Shown here: in pieces, positions 39,225 to 47,067 of the stretch
Layout: every line of letters starts with the position of its first letter
Numbering within the stretch: the first letter of the stretch is position 1
Notes under the pieces: model-generated
Databases searched by the model: none
What the model was told of the DNA's origin: nothing
Seen by the model: the letters and a program-made list of their open reading frames with translations, nothing else
Source: Diaphorobacter limosus
GTDB taxonomy: Bacteria > Pseudomonadota > Gammaproteobacteria > Burkholderiales > Burkholderiaceae_C
Length of the DNA: 64,000 bases
NCBI RefSeq assembly: GCF_033100095.1
Contig: NZ_CP136921.1
Span: 342,501 to 406,500 of the forward strand
Direction: 5' to 3'
Made by a program: the position numbers and the translations under genes

Positions 39225-39278
39225 GGGGCGATTATCCTTGCCACCTTTCCCAGCCCCGATTAGTGAAAGTACAGCCTT

Positions 39279-40235
39279 ATGGCCATCCAGTGGTTCCCCG
39301 GTCACATGCACCTGACGCGCAAGGCGATAGGCGAGCGCATCAAGGACATCGACGTGGTGATCGAGCTGCTGGACGCGCGCCTGCCCGGCTCCAGCAGCAA
39401 CCCGCTGCTGGCCGAGCTGACCGCGCACAAGCCCACGCTCAAGGTGCTGAACAAGCAGGACCTGGCCGACCCCGGGCGTACCGGCGCCTGGCTGGCCTGG
39501 TACAACGCGCGCGCCGATACCAGCGCCATCGCGCTGGATGCGTCCGACGCGGCGCCCGCGCGCCGGCTGATTGATGCCTGCCGCCAGCTCGCGCCCAACC
39601 GGCGCGGCCTCTCAAAGCCCATGCGGGTGCTGATCTGCGGTATCCCCAACGTCGGCAAGTCCACGCTGATCAACACCCTGAGCCGCAAGACCCAGGCCAA
39701 GACCGGCGACGAGGCCGGTATCACCAAGCAGGAGCAGCGCATCGTGCTCGACGATGACTTCTACCTGTGGGACACGCCCGGCATGCTCTGGCCGCGCATC
39801 ATCGTGCCAGAGAGCGGCTTGCGCCTGGCCGCCAGCGGCGCCATGGGGCGCAACGCCTATGAAGAGGAAGAGGTGGTGCTGGAGCTGCTGGCCTACCTCA
39901 AGCAGCACTACGCGCCGCTGATCGATGCGCGCTACAAGCTGGGCCTGGATGCAGAGGCGATCGCTGCCCGCCACGACGAAGAGCTGTTGGAGCTGATCGC
40001 GAAAAAGCGCGGCGCCGTGATGAGCGGCGGCCGCCTGAACATGCAAAAGGCCGCCGAGATCGTGCTCACCGACCTGCGCGGCGCAGCGCTGGGCCGCCTG
40101 ACGCTGGAGACGGTGCCCGAGTTCGAGGCCTGGCTGGCCGCCGGCCAGCTGCAGGACAAGGCGCGCGCCGAGCGCAAGGCCGAGCAGCGCAAGCGCGACG
40201 AGCGCCGGGCGCGCAATGCGCAGCGCCGTGAATAG
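39279..40235 (+). CDS. ylqF: Ribosome biogenesis GTPase YlqF/RbgA
   Basis: 318-residue circularly permuted GTPase. NKQD (G4) near residue 60 precedes GIPNVGKST (G1) near 120 and DTPG (G3) near 167, the order diagnostic of this family. The start AIQWFPGHMHLTRK is the conserved N-terminus. It acts in late assembly of the 50S subunit. The C-terminus is unusually rich in Lys/Arg/Glu (RAERKAEQRKRDERRARNA), possibly RNA-binding. Single gene. Confidence 0.93.
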   Translation: MAIQWFPGHMHLTRKAIGERIKDIDVVIELLDARLPGSSSNPLLAELTAHKPTLKVLNKQDLADPGRTGAWLAWYNARADTSAIALDASDAAPARRLIDACRQLAPNRRGLSKPMRVLICGIPNVGKSTLINTLSRKTQAKTGDEAGITKQEQRIVLDDDFYLWDTPGMLWPRIIVPESGLRLAASGAMGRNAYEEEEVVLELLAYLKQHYAPLIDARYKLGLDAEAIAARHDEELLELIAKKRGAVMSGGRLNMQKAAEIVLTDLRGAALGRLTLETVPEFEAWLAAGQLQDKARAERKAEQRKRDERRARNAQRRE

Positions 40236-40338
40236 TTGCAGGCCGGAACCGGTTTGCAGCGCCGCTCGGTGATCCCGGAGCTGGCCGTTTTTGTGTTGCA
40301 ACAGCTTGATTAGGCATATGCCTCTGACCGCTGTCTTG

Positions 40339-40680
40339 ACTCTCTCCCACTCTGGGGGAGGGCGGGGTGGGGCCAGCGACGCTCGCGTCCTGATGCCTGC
40401 GCTCCTGGCCCCTATCCCAACCTTCCCCCAGAGGGCATGGGTGTCTACACACCTTTTTCGTAGCGCAGAACGCTTGTTTGACGGGGCTTCAACTCCCTCG
40501 CCCCCTTGGGGGAGAGGGTGGGGGTGAGGGGGTGATGGGGCGCAGCGCGGGCATTGGCCCCCTCACCCCCCCCTCTCCCGCCAGCGGGAGAGGGAGAAAC
40601 AGCCCCAGGGCCGCACACATGTTGCGTGGCACGCTATACAAAAGATGTGTAGACACCCAGGCCCAGAGGGGGAAGGAGTT
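40339..40680. repeat. REP-like cluster in a 535-bp non-coding gap
   Basis: Five units of a GC-rich hairpin-plus-tail motif of the type CCCTC-N-GGGAGAGGG-GGGTGAGGG lie in alternating orientation: about 40341-40372 (+), 40409-40435 (-), 40495-40532 (+), 40558-40595 (-) and a partial one at 40658-40680. The inner part 40439-40658 is bounded by inverted GGGTGTCTACACA(C/T)CTTTT. The rest of 40236-40770 holds GGCATATGCC (40313-40322) and repeat copy 8. No gene seen. Confidence 0.75.
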
Positions 40681-40700
40681 TGAGTCATGCCGAAGATTTG

Positions 40701-40752
40701 GTAAAAAAGGCTGGTATCGCCCTTGGGAAAAGCGCTGATAGCTATCAAAAAA
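40701..40752. repeat. Short palindromic repeat, copy 8
   Basis: AAAAAAGGCTGGTATCGCCC then AAAAGCGCTGATAGCTATC, a diverged copy with the same A-run, arm and TAGCTAT layout, just after the stop of the 611-residue gene. Confidence 0.65.
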
Positions 40753-40770
40753 GAAGTGTAAACCTTGCCG

Positions 40771-42606
40771 CTACCAGGCCAGCGGCGCCGGCGCATCACC
40801 CCAGAAGATGAAGCGCCTGGCCTCGGCGTAGCGCGAGTTGCTGACCAGATAGGGATCGGTGCCGCTGCCCTTGTGCAGCAGCACCAGGTAGCCGCCGGCC
40901 GTGCCCACGGCCAGGGTGTGGCCGTCGGGTGCCGGGGCGATGCTGCGGATCGCGCCGCCGACATGGTGGCGCCACAGGGCGCGGCCGTCCTCGGCCAGGC
41001 CGTGCAGGTCGCCGGCCCCGTCGCCGCGCACCGTCACGCCGTGGGCCGTGCTGCTGGCGTCGGCGCTTGTCACGGTGGCGGGCGCCTGCGCCGGGGGCAG
41101 GGCGGTCATGCTCCGGCGATCGGCACTGAGCTGCCACCAGGCGCCGGTCTGATCGGCCGTGCCGCTGGCGCCATCGACATGGGCCAGCAGACTGCCATCG
41201 GCTTGCCACAGCAATGGCCCCACGGCCCGGCCGCTGCGCGCGGCATGGTGCTCGAAGGCGCCGGGCGCAAAGGCAAAGCGGCGGTGAAAGCGTGCCGACA
41301 AGTCCGGGTCCGCCAGCGCATGCACGGCGTGTGCCAGCTGTAGCACATCCGTGGCCTGGCCCATGCGCGGATCGACCAGCGCCGGCGGCGCGGGGGCGCC
41401 GGCATGCTGCGCGTCGGGGGGGCACATGCCCTCGGCCTGCGCGGTCCAGCGCTCGCGCACCAGGGTGGCGTGGCTGCGGCCGCTGCTCTGCCAGCCATGC
41501 GACAGGGCCATGATGGCCGGGCCGAGGACATCGGCGTCGGTTTCGTCCGGATCAAACGGGGGTCTGCGCGGCAGGGCTGGCGCGGCGCCGGCCGGGGCCA
41601 GGGGGGCGCAGCGCAGCGCCCGCTGTTCGCGCGCATTGGCCGCGTACAGCTGCTGCTCCAGATCGGTAAACAGTTGCAGCAGCCGCGCCATATGCTGCAC
41701 GGCGTCGTTGGTCAGGGGGCGGCGGGCGTCGCTCTGGCGCTGGCCATAGCTCAGACGCAGGCCGGGCGGCTGGGCCGTGCCCTGGGCCGGGGTGTCGTCC
41801 TCGACCAGGTCGATCTGGTAGCAGGCGTGGGCGTCGTCCTCCTCGTCGCCGGGCTGCTCGCTGCCGTTGCGCCAGCTCAGTTTCAGGGCCCGGCCCCAGT
41901 GCCGGCTGCCCTGGTGGCCGGGCTGGCGTGCGCCTATCCACACATCGCCCTGCCACCAGCCGTTGCGCTCGGGGTTCCACCAGTCGTTGTAGCGGCCGGT
42001 GAACACCGGCAGCAGCGTCAACGCCTGCACGCGCGCGGTGGTCAGGGCGGCGTGCAGCCGCTCGCGCAGCGGCCGGCCGGCGCGGCGCTGGCCCTCGGCC
42101 AGGCGCCAGTAGTCGATCACGCCGCGCCAGGCCTGGGCGCAGGCCTGCAGCGCCTCGGGGCTGGCATGGTCTGCATCCAGCGGCTGCCATGGGCCGGGGC
42201 GGCCGGCATCGTCATAGGCGCGGTACTGGCGCAGCAGGCCGTCAGCAAGCGCGGGCTGATGGTCCTGGCGCAGCCTGGCCCAGGCCTGGGCCAGGCGCCC
42301 GCCTGGGCCCGTACTGTCGTCGGGCAGGGCCAGCCAGAAGTCCCAGCGCTTCCAGAGGGTGATGAACAGGCCGTCGTGGTAGGCGTCTTGGTCCTCGTCC
42401 ACATGGCGGCGCGTGAACAGAAAGTCGGTCTGCCCGAACCAGCCCGCGGCCTTGTGGTGGCTGCTGTCGGGCAGCGCGGCGCGCAGCAGCTGGTGCAGGT
42501 GCTGGCCGTGCATGGCCTCGCCGGGGCAGAGCGTGCCGTCCAGCGGCAGGTCGGCCTGGTTCATGTCGGACTCGGTGTGCGCGGTGCTGGCGGTGAGGTC
42601 GGGCAT
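40771..42606 (-). CDS. Uncharacterised 611-residue protein
   Basis: I do not recognise the family of the main part. No signal peptide or membrane helix. The N-terminal ~250 residues are rich in Trp and Asp (GRYNDWWNPERNGWWQGDVWIGARQPG). The last ~150 look like beta-propeller or PQQ-like repeats (GPLLWQADGSLLAHVDG, GALWRHHVGG-type, SIAPAPDGHTLAVGTAGGYLVLLH). Start uncertain: ATG 42606 or ATG 42564, neither with a clear ribosome site; the frame stays open to 43512, but that part is antisense-frame of truC. Strong codon bias over the whole length supports coding. Confidence 0.65.
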   Translation of the reverse strand: MPDLTASTAHTESDMNQADLPLDGTLCPGEAMHGQHLHQLLRAALPDSSHHKAAGWFGQTDFLFTRRHVDEDQDAYHDGLFITLWKRWDFWLALPDDSTGPGGRLAQAWARLRQDHQPALADGLLRQYRAYDDAGRPGPWQPLDADHASPEALQACAQAWRGVIDYWRLAEGQRRAGRPLRERLHAALTTARVQALTLLPVFTGRYNDWWNPERNGWWQGDVWIGARQPGHQGSRHWGRALKLSWRNGSEQPGDEEDDAHACYQIDLVEDDTPAQGTAQPPGLRLSYGQRQSDARRPLTNDAVQHMARLLQLFTDLEQQLYAANAREQRALRCAPLAPAGAAPALPRRPPFDPDETDADVLGPAIMALSHGWQSSGRSHATLVRERWTAQAEGMCPPDAQHAGAPAPPALVDPRMGQATDVLQLAHAVHALADPDLSARFHRRFAFAPGAFEHHAARSGRAVGPLLWQADGSLLAHVDGASGTADQTGAWWQLSADRRSMTALPPAQAPATVTSADASSTAHGVTVRGDGAGDLHGLAEDGRALWRHHVGGAIRSIAPAPDGHTLAVGTAGGYLVLLHKGSGTDPYLVSNSRYAEARRFIFWGDAPAPLAW

Positions 42607-42668
42607 GGCGGGCTGGGGGCAGTGGCGGGGCCCATGGTAGCGCGGCGGCGCGCGGCTCAGGCGTTCTT

Positions 42669-43439
42669 TCAGTCGTTCTGCCAGGGCAGGGCCAACACGC
42701 GTTGCCAGTCCCGCCAGGGCGCGGCGCCGTCGCCCGGTGTCGCCTGGGGCCAGCGCAGGCCGCTGTCCAGGGTGATCCATCGCCCGTCCACCGGGTGCGG
42801 CAGTTGCAGGCGCCAGGCGTGCAGCCACAGGCGCTGCAGGCCCAGGCGCTCGGCCCACCAGCGGTTCAGCGGGCCCTTGCCGTGGGTGGCGTCGCCGATG
42901 ATGGGGTGGGCCAGGTGCTTCAGGTGGCGGCGGATCTGGTGGCGCCGGCCGGTGGTCGGCTGGGCCAGCACCAGGCTGGCGCGGGTGCCGGCATGGCGCG
43001 CGTCGCTGGGCTCGGGCAGGTCCAGCCGGGCCAGGCGGGTGATGGTCGTGTGGGCGTCCTGGGCCGTCGCATCGGGTGGGGCGTCGTCGGGGCGCAGTGG
43101 GTGGTTGACCTCTGCGCTCTCGGGCGCCCAGCCGCGCACCAGGGCCAGGTATTGCTTGCGCACGGCATGCGCGGCAAAGGCCCCGGCCAGGGCGCGCGTG
43201 GCGGCCGGGTGCAGGCCCATGACGAGCACGCCGCAGGTGCCCTTGTCCAGGCGGTGCACGGGGTAGACATGCTGGCCGATCTGGTCGCGCAGGGTCTGCA
43301 CCACGAAGCGCGTCTCGCCGGCGTCCAGCCCCGTGCGGTGCACCAGCCAGCCGGCGGGCTTGTACAGCGCCACCAGGTGCTCGTCCTGCCACAGGATGGA
43401 CAGAGGTGGGTGGGCGCTGGCGCCTGGCTGGGTTTCCAT
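42669..43439 (-). CDS. truC: tRNA pseudouridine(65) synthase TruC-like
   Basis: 256-residue RluA-family enzyme. The catalytic aspartate lies in YPVHRLDKGTCGVLV (near residue 68). The end of the core, TGRRHQIRRHLKHLAHPIIGDATHGKGPLNR, is typical of TruC, which modifies U65 of tRNA-Ile and tRNA-Asp. There is no S4 domain, as in TruC and unlike RluC/RluD. ATG 43439. It overlaps no neighbour and is divergent from the DHH gene. Confidence 0.85.
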   Translation of the reverse strand: METQPGASAHPPLSILWQDEHLVALYKPAGWLVHRTGLDAGETRFVVQTLRDQIGQHVYPVHRLDKGTCGVLVMGLHPAATRALAGAFAAHAVRKQYLALVRGWAPESAEVNHPLRPDDAPPDATAQDAHTTITRLARLDLPEPSDARHAGTRASLVLAQPTTGRRHQIRRHLKHLAHPIIGDATHGKGPLNRWWAERLGLQRLWLHAWRLQLPHPVDGRWITLDSGLRWPQATPGDGAAPWRDWQRVLALPWQND

Positions 43440-43499
43440 GAATGGTGAGACGAAGTGGGCAGGCCGGGCATGGTATCGGCTGGCGCACAATGCGCCGCC

Positions 43500-44423
43500 A
43501 TGATGTCCACACGCTCCACGCTGCTGCCGCTGCCCCTGCTGGCGGCCCCCTCGCTCAACGATCCCCAGCCCCTGGTGCTGTACCACGACCGCTGCGCCGA
43601 CGGTTTTGCCGCCGCGCTGGCCGCCTGGCGCTTCTATGGCGGGCAGGTGCAATGCCTGGGCCTGTCGCACGGGCAGATCCGCAATGTTGAAGAGCTGCCG
43701 CCGCTGGCCGGCCGGGCCGTCTATGTGCTGGATTTTTCCTTTGGGCCCGAGCTGCTGGCCGAGATCGACGCACGCGCCGCCAAGCTGGTGCTGCTGGACC
43801 ACCACAAGAGCGCGGCCGAGCAGCTGGCCGGCTTTGCCTGCCGCTGTGGCGCGCTGCATTTCGACATGACCAAGTCGGGCGCACGCCTGGCCTGGGAGCT
43901 CTTTCACCCCGAAACGCCGCTGCCCGACCTGGTGCGCCATGTGGAAGACCGCGACCTGTGGGCCTGGCAGTACCCCGAGACGGCGGGCTATGTGGCGGCG
44001 CTGGACATGGAGCCCTTCGACTTTGCACGCTGGCAGCAGATTGCCGACTTTGCGCCGGCCGAGACGGCGGCCTTCGTCGCGCGCGGCCAGGCCATGGACG
44101 AAAAATTCCGCCACCTGGCGCAGGACGTGGCCGGCGGCGCCCAGCCGCTGCTGTTCAACGGCCAGGCCGGGCTGATGGTGAACGCGCCCGGGGCCTTCCA
44201 CAGCCTGGTGGGCGAGCTGCTGTCCAAGCAATGCGGCACCTTCGCGCTGATGTGGGCCGTGGCCAAGGACGGTCAGGTCAAGGTGGGACTGCGCTCGCAG
44301 CGCGGCTACGACTGCTCGCCGCTGGCTGTCAGCATGGGCGGCGGCGGCCACGCCCAGGCCTGCGGCTTTCGCTTGCCCGCAGATCGCCTGCCCGAGCTGC
44401 TGGGCGGCAACTTCAAGGCATAG
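43500..44423 (+). CDS. DHH-family phosphoesterase
   Basis: 307 residues. LVLYHDRCADGFAAALAAW carries the first metal-site aspartate, VLDFSFGPELL the second, LLDHHKSA the DHH motif and SMGGGGHAQACGF the DHHA1 glycine/His motif. Such proteins hydrolyse small oligonucleotides or cyclic-dinucleotide products (NrnA-like), but this short subgroup is not well characterised. ATG 43500 or 43503. Adjacent to the amidase by 6 bp, probably one transcript. Confidence 0.85.
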   Translation: MMSTRSTLLPLPLLAAPSLNDPQPLVLYHDRCADGFAAALAAWRFYGGQVQCLGLSHGQIRNVEELPPLAGRAVYVLDFSFGPELLAEIDARAAKLVLLDHHKSAAEQLAGFACRCGALHFDMTKSGARLAWELFHPETPLPDLVRHVEDRDLWAWQYPETAGYVAALDMEPFDFARWQQIADFAPAETAAFVARGQAMDEKFRHLAQDVAGGAQPLLFNGQAGLMVNAPGAFHSLVGELLSKQCGTFALMWAVAKDGQVKVGLRSQRGYDCSPLAVSMGGGGHAQACGFRLPADRLPELLGGNFKA

Positions 44424-44429
44424 GCAAAT

Positions 44430-45884
44430 ATGGCCACGCCCGCGCCCATCTCCATCGACGACATCACCGCGCTCGACGCCAGCGCGCTGTCGCAAGCCAT
44501 TCATGCCCGCAGCGTCTCCTGCCGCGCCGTCATGCAGGCCTACCTGGCGCGCATCCAGCGCCTGAACCCGCGCTACAACGCGCTGGTTTCGCTGCGGCCC
44601 GAGGACTATCTGCTGGCCGATGCCGATGCCTGCGACGCTGAGCTGGAGCGCGGTCAGTCGCGCGGCTGGATGCACGGCATGCCGCAGGCGATCAAGGACC
44701 TGTCCAACGCTGCCGGCCTGCCCACCACGCTGGGTTCGCCGCTGATGCGGGGCTTCGTCGCCAACGAGGACGGGCTGATGGTCGCGCGCATGAAGGCGGC
44801 CGGCTGCATCGTCATCGGCAAGAGCAACACGCCGGAGTTCGGCCTGGGTTCGCACACCTTCAACCCGGTGTTCGGCACCACGCTGAACGCCTATGACCCC
44901 GCCAGGTCGGCCGGCGGCTCCAGCGGCGGCGCGGCCGTGGCGCTGGCGCTGCGGCTGCTGCCGGTGGCCGACGGTTCGGACTTCATGGGCAGCCTGCGCA
45001 ACCCGGCGGCCTGGGCGAACATCTTTGGCTTCAGGCCCAGCCAGGGCCGCGTGCCCATGTGGCCGGCGCAGGACGTGTGGATCAGCCAGCTGGGCACCGA
45101 AGGCCCCATGGGGCGTAGCGTGCGTGACCTGCAGCGCCTGCTGGCGACACAGGCGGGCTGGTCGCCAAATGCTCCACTATCAATAGCTGAAGGCGCTTAT
45201 CCTGAAATGGCTGGCGGCCTGTTTGATGTCAAATCCACGCGCATCGCCTGGCTGGCTGATCTGGACGGCTACCTGCCCATGGAGCCCGGCATTCTGGACA
45301 TATGCGCCCAGGGGCTGCGGCGCCTGGAAAGCCTGGGCTGCAGCGTGCAGCCCTGCGCCCTGGGCATGCCGCCCGAGCGCGTGTGGCAGGCCTGGCTGGT
45401 GTGGCGGCGCGTGCTGGTGGCGTCGCGCATTGCCCCCTTCCTGCTGAAGGAGGGCAACCGCGCCCATATCAAGCCCGAGGCGCTGTGGGAGCATGACCAG
45501 GCGGCGCAGGTCAGCGGCGCCGATTTCATGGGCGCCAGCGTAGCGCGCACCAGCTTCTACCAGCAGCTGCTGCGCCTGTTCGAGCACCATGACGTGCTGG
45601 CCCTGCCCAGCGCCCAGGTGTGGCCCTTCGACGCTGCCGAGCGCTGGCCGGAGCAGATCGCCGGCTTGGCCATGGACAGCTACCACCGCTGGATGGAGGT
45701 GGTCATCTACGCCACCTTTGCCGGCCTGCCCTGCATCAGCGTGCCCACCGGCTTCAATGCCCAGGGCCTGCCCATGGGGCTGCAGCTGATCGGCCGGCCG
45801 CACGGTGATGCGGCGCTGCTGGCCTTGGCAGCGGCCTACGAAGGGGCGATAGGGGACTGGCTGGCGGTGCGGCCGGGGGCCTGA
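44430..45884 (+). CDS. Amidase-signature family hydrolase
   Basis: 484 residues. The Ser-cisSer-Lys triad is visible: K in MPQAIKDLSN (near 89), S-rich SAGGSSGGAAVALALRLLPVADGSDFMGSLRNPA with cis-Ser and nucleophile (near 165-190). No GatA-specific context; likely a catabolic or broad amidase. An AT-rich, rare-codon stretch at 45163-45214 (PNAPLSIAEGAYPEM) looks like the dispersed short repeat embedded in the gene. ATG 44430. Confidence 0.88.
   Translation: MATPAPISIDDITALDASALSQAIHARSVSCRAVMQAYLARIQRLNPRYNALVSLRPEDYLLADADACDAELERGQSRGWMHGMPQAIKDLSNAAGLPTTLGSPLMRGFVANEDGLMVARMKAAGCIVIGKSNTPEFGLGSHTFNPVFGTTLNAYDPARSAGGSSGGAAVALALRLLPVADGSDFMGSLRNPAAWANIFGFRPSQGRVPMWPAQDVWISQLGTEGPMGRSVRDLQRLLATQAGWSPNAPLSIAEGAYPEMAGGLFDVKSTRIAWLADLDGYLPMEPGILDICAQGLRRLESLGCSVQPCALGMPPERVWQAWLVWRRVLVASRIAPFLLKEGNRAHIKPEALWEHDQAAQVSGADFMGASVARTSFYQQLLRLFEHHDVLALPSAQVWPFDAAERWPEQIAGLAMDSYHRWMEVVIYATFAGLPCISVPTGFNAQGLPMGLQLIGRPHGDAALLALAAAYEGAIGDWLAVRPGA
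45170..45212. repeat. Short palindromic repeat-like tract inside the amidase gene
   Basis: ACTATCAATAGCTGAAGGCG then CTTATCCTGAAATGGCTG, matching the ATAGCTG...GCGCTTATCC core of the family. It is read in frame with rare codons CTA, TCA, ATA. One palindrome arm is eroded. Candidate only. Confidence 0.45.
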
Positions 45885-45913
45885 ACGCACGCCAGCCTCC
45901 CTGCCGGCTATGG

Positions 45914-46080
45914 CTAGGACAGCAACCCGGAAATATCGAAACATGAAAGCGCGCCTTCGCCCCCATGGCGGCGTTGCAAATCCTCGCGATAGCTACGGCT
46001 ATCTCTGCGGTTTGCGCCTTGCCCTGTGCGCGAATCCATCGCTTTCATTGTGTTCCTCTACTTCCAGGTTGCTGTACTAG
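45914..46080. mobile_element. MITE-like element A, copy 2
   Basis: About 167 bp, internal ~110 bp nearly identical to the copy at 34988. Ends: CTAGGACAGCAACCCGG left, CCAGGTTGCTGTACTAG right, so CTAG stands at both extremities. The right end overlaps the last codon of the SNase-like gene and provides its TAG stop. The rest of the gap 45885-46076 holds nothing else. Confidence 0.8.
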
Positions 46081-46517
46081 GGCCGCAGGTACTGGCGCCG
46101 ATAGTCCCAGGGCGCCAGCGGGCGCTTTTGCGCCCACAGCCCCTGGCCATTGGCGCGTGCCTGGCGCTGCAGGGCCACTAGCCTGGGGTGCTGTTTTGCC
46201 TGCGGCGCATACACCCAGGCCAGGCCGGCGCGCAGCTGGGCCGTGGCCACGTCCTGGCCTTGGCAGCGCACATGGGCCAGGGTGCGGCCGTAGCTGTCGT
46301 GGCCCAGGCGGTACAGCCGCGCCTGCTGGCGAAAACACAGCCGCGCCAGGTTCTGGCGCGCGCGCTGGCCAAAGGCCTGGCGGCTCTCGGGGGCATCAAC
46401 GACGGCGATGCGCACGCGCTCCTGGCGCCAGGCGCCGGGCGCGCCGCAGCGCGCGCTGAGGGTGTCGCCGTCGTGGATGGCGACAACCAGGCAGAGCAGG
46501 GCGGTAGAGGCGGGCAT
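46077..46517 (-). CDS. Thermonuclease-family (SNase-like) protein
   Basis: 146 residues. The family active site can be read: first Asp in IHDGDTLSA (near 17), Arg/Glu in VRIAVVDAPESRQAFG (near 36-50), and Arg in YGRTLAHVRC (near 77). A short hydrophobic start (MPASTALLCLVVAI) may be a weak signal or membrane anchor. The C-terminal WDYRRQYLRP stops at a TAG supplied by MITE-like element A. Predicted extracellular or periplasmic nuclease. Confidence 0.8.
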   Translation of the reverse strand: MPASTALLCLVVAIHDGDTLSARCGAPGAWRQERVRIAVVDAPESRQAFGQRARQNLARLCFRQQARLYRLGHDSYGRTLAHVRCQGQDVATAQLRAGLAWVYAPQAKQHPRLVALQRQARANGQGLWAQKRPLAPWDYRRQYLRP

Positions 46518-46687
46518 GGGGGCGGCGGCAGGACAAAAGGGGGCGCACTATACCCGCTGCGGGCCGCGGCCATGGTCGCGGCAGGCGCTGCCTAAAAAAT
46601 CAGCGATGCGCTGCAGCCCAATACCGGCGCGGCTTGGGGCTGGTTGTACCGGTGGTTTTCCACAGGGCCGCCCACAGGCCGTGGGCA

Positions 46688-47014
46688 TAACCCTAGAAAC
46701 GGCAGTTGACCGCTTTCAAACTTCACGAAAGCCGCGTGAATATTGAGGTTTGCTGCTTCGTCGGCACTCACCTGTGGGGCGACAACGCTACGCTACTTGT
46801 CAGTACCGCGCTCGCCGCGCCATGCGGCGTTGCTCCTCCTTGCGGGCAGTAGCCCGCTGCGGCGTCCCCCTTGCAGGGCGCGGTCCCGCCAGAGGCGGAA
46901 CCCGCTCATGCCGTCCAAGGGTGCACAGGCACCCTTGGAGCCGCGGCATTCGCCCTTGCCTGGCACGCCGATCACGGCACTGCCAAGCATGTCCAACTGC
47001 CGTTTCTAGGGTAA
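46688..47014. mobile_element. 321-bp MITE with perfect 18-bp inverted ends
   Basis: Left end CCCTAGAAACGGCAGTTG (46691-46708) and right end CAACTGCCGTTTCTAGGG (46994-47011) are perfect inverted repeats, flanked by TAA on both sides (46688-46690, 47012-47014), a likely target duplication. Inside are further hairpins: TCCAAGGGTGC-ACAG-GCACCCTTGGA (46914-46939) and GCGGGC-AGTA-GCCCGC (46842-46857). No transposase; the small internal open frame has no known features. It fills most of the 550-bp gap between the SNase-like and RarD-like genes. Confidence 0.85.
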
Positions 47015-47067
47015 CTGCGCCCGCCGATGACCGACAATCACCGGTTTTCCTCGCAGCCCCCATACCC

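Noticed and set aside
40236..40770. CRISPR array in the repeat-rich gap
   Set aside because: Units are inverted and unevenly spaced hairpins with no regular direct repeat and unique spacers, and no cas genes are present.
42607..43512. N-terminal extension of the 611-residue protein through truC
   Set aside because: The extension is in the same strand but another frame of truC and is Pro/Arg-rich; truC has its catalytic motif, so the long start is not credible.
46743..47009. Small open frame inside the 321-bp MITE
   Set aside because: No homology-like features or ribosome site; it is a by-product of GC-rich repeat DNA.
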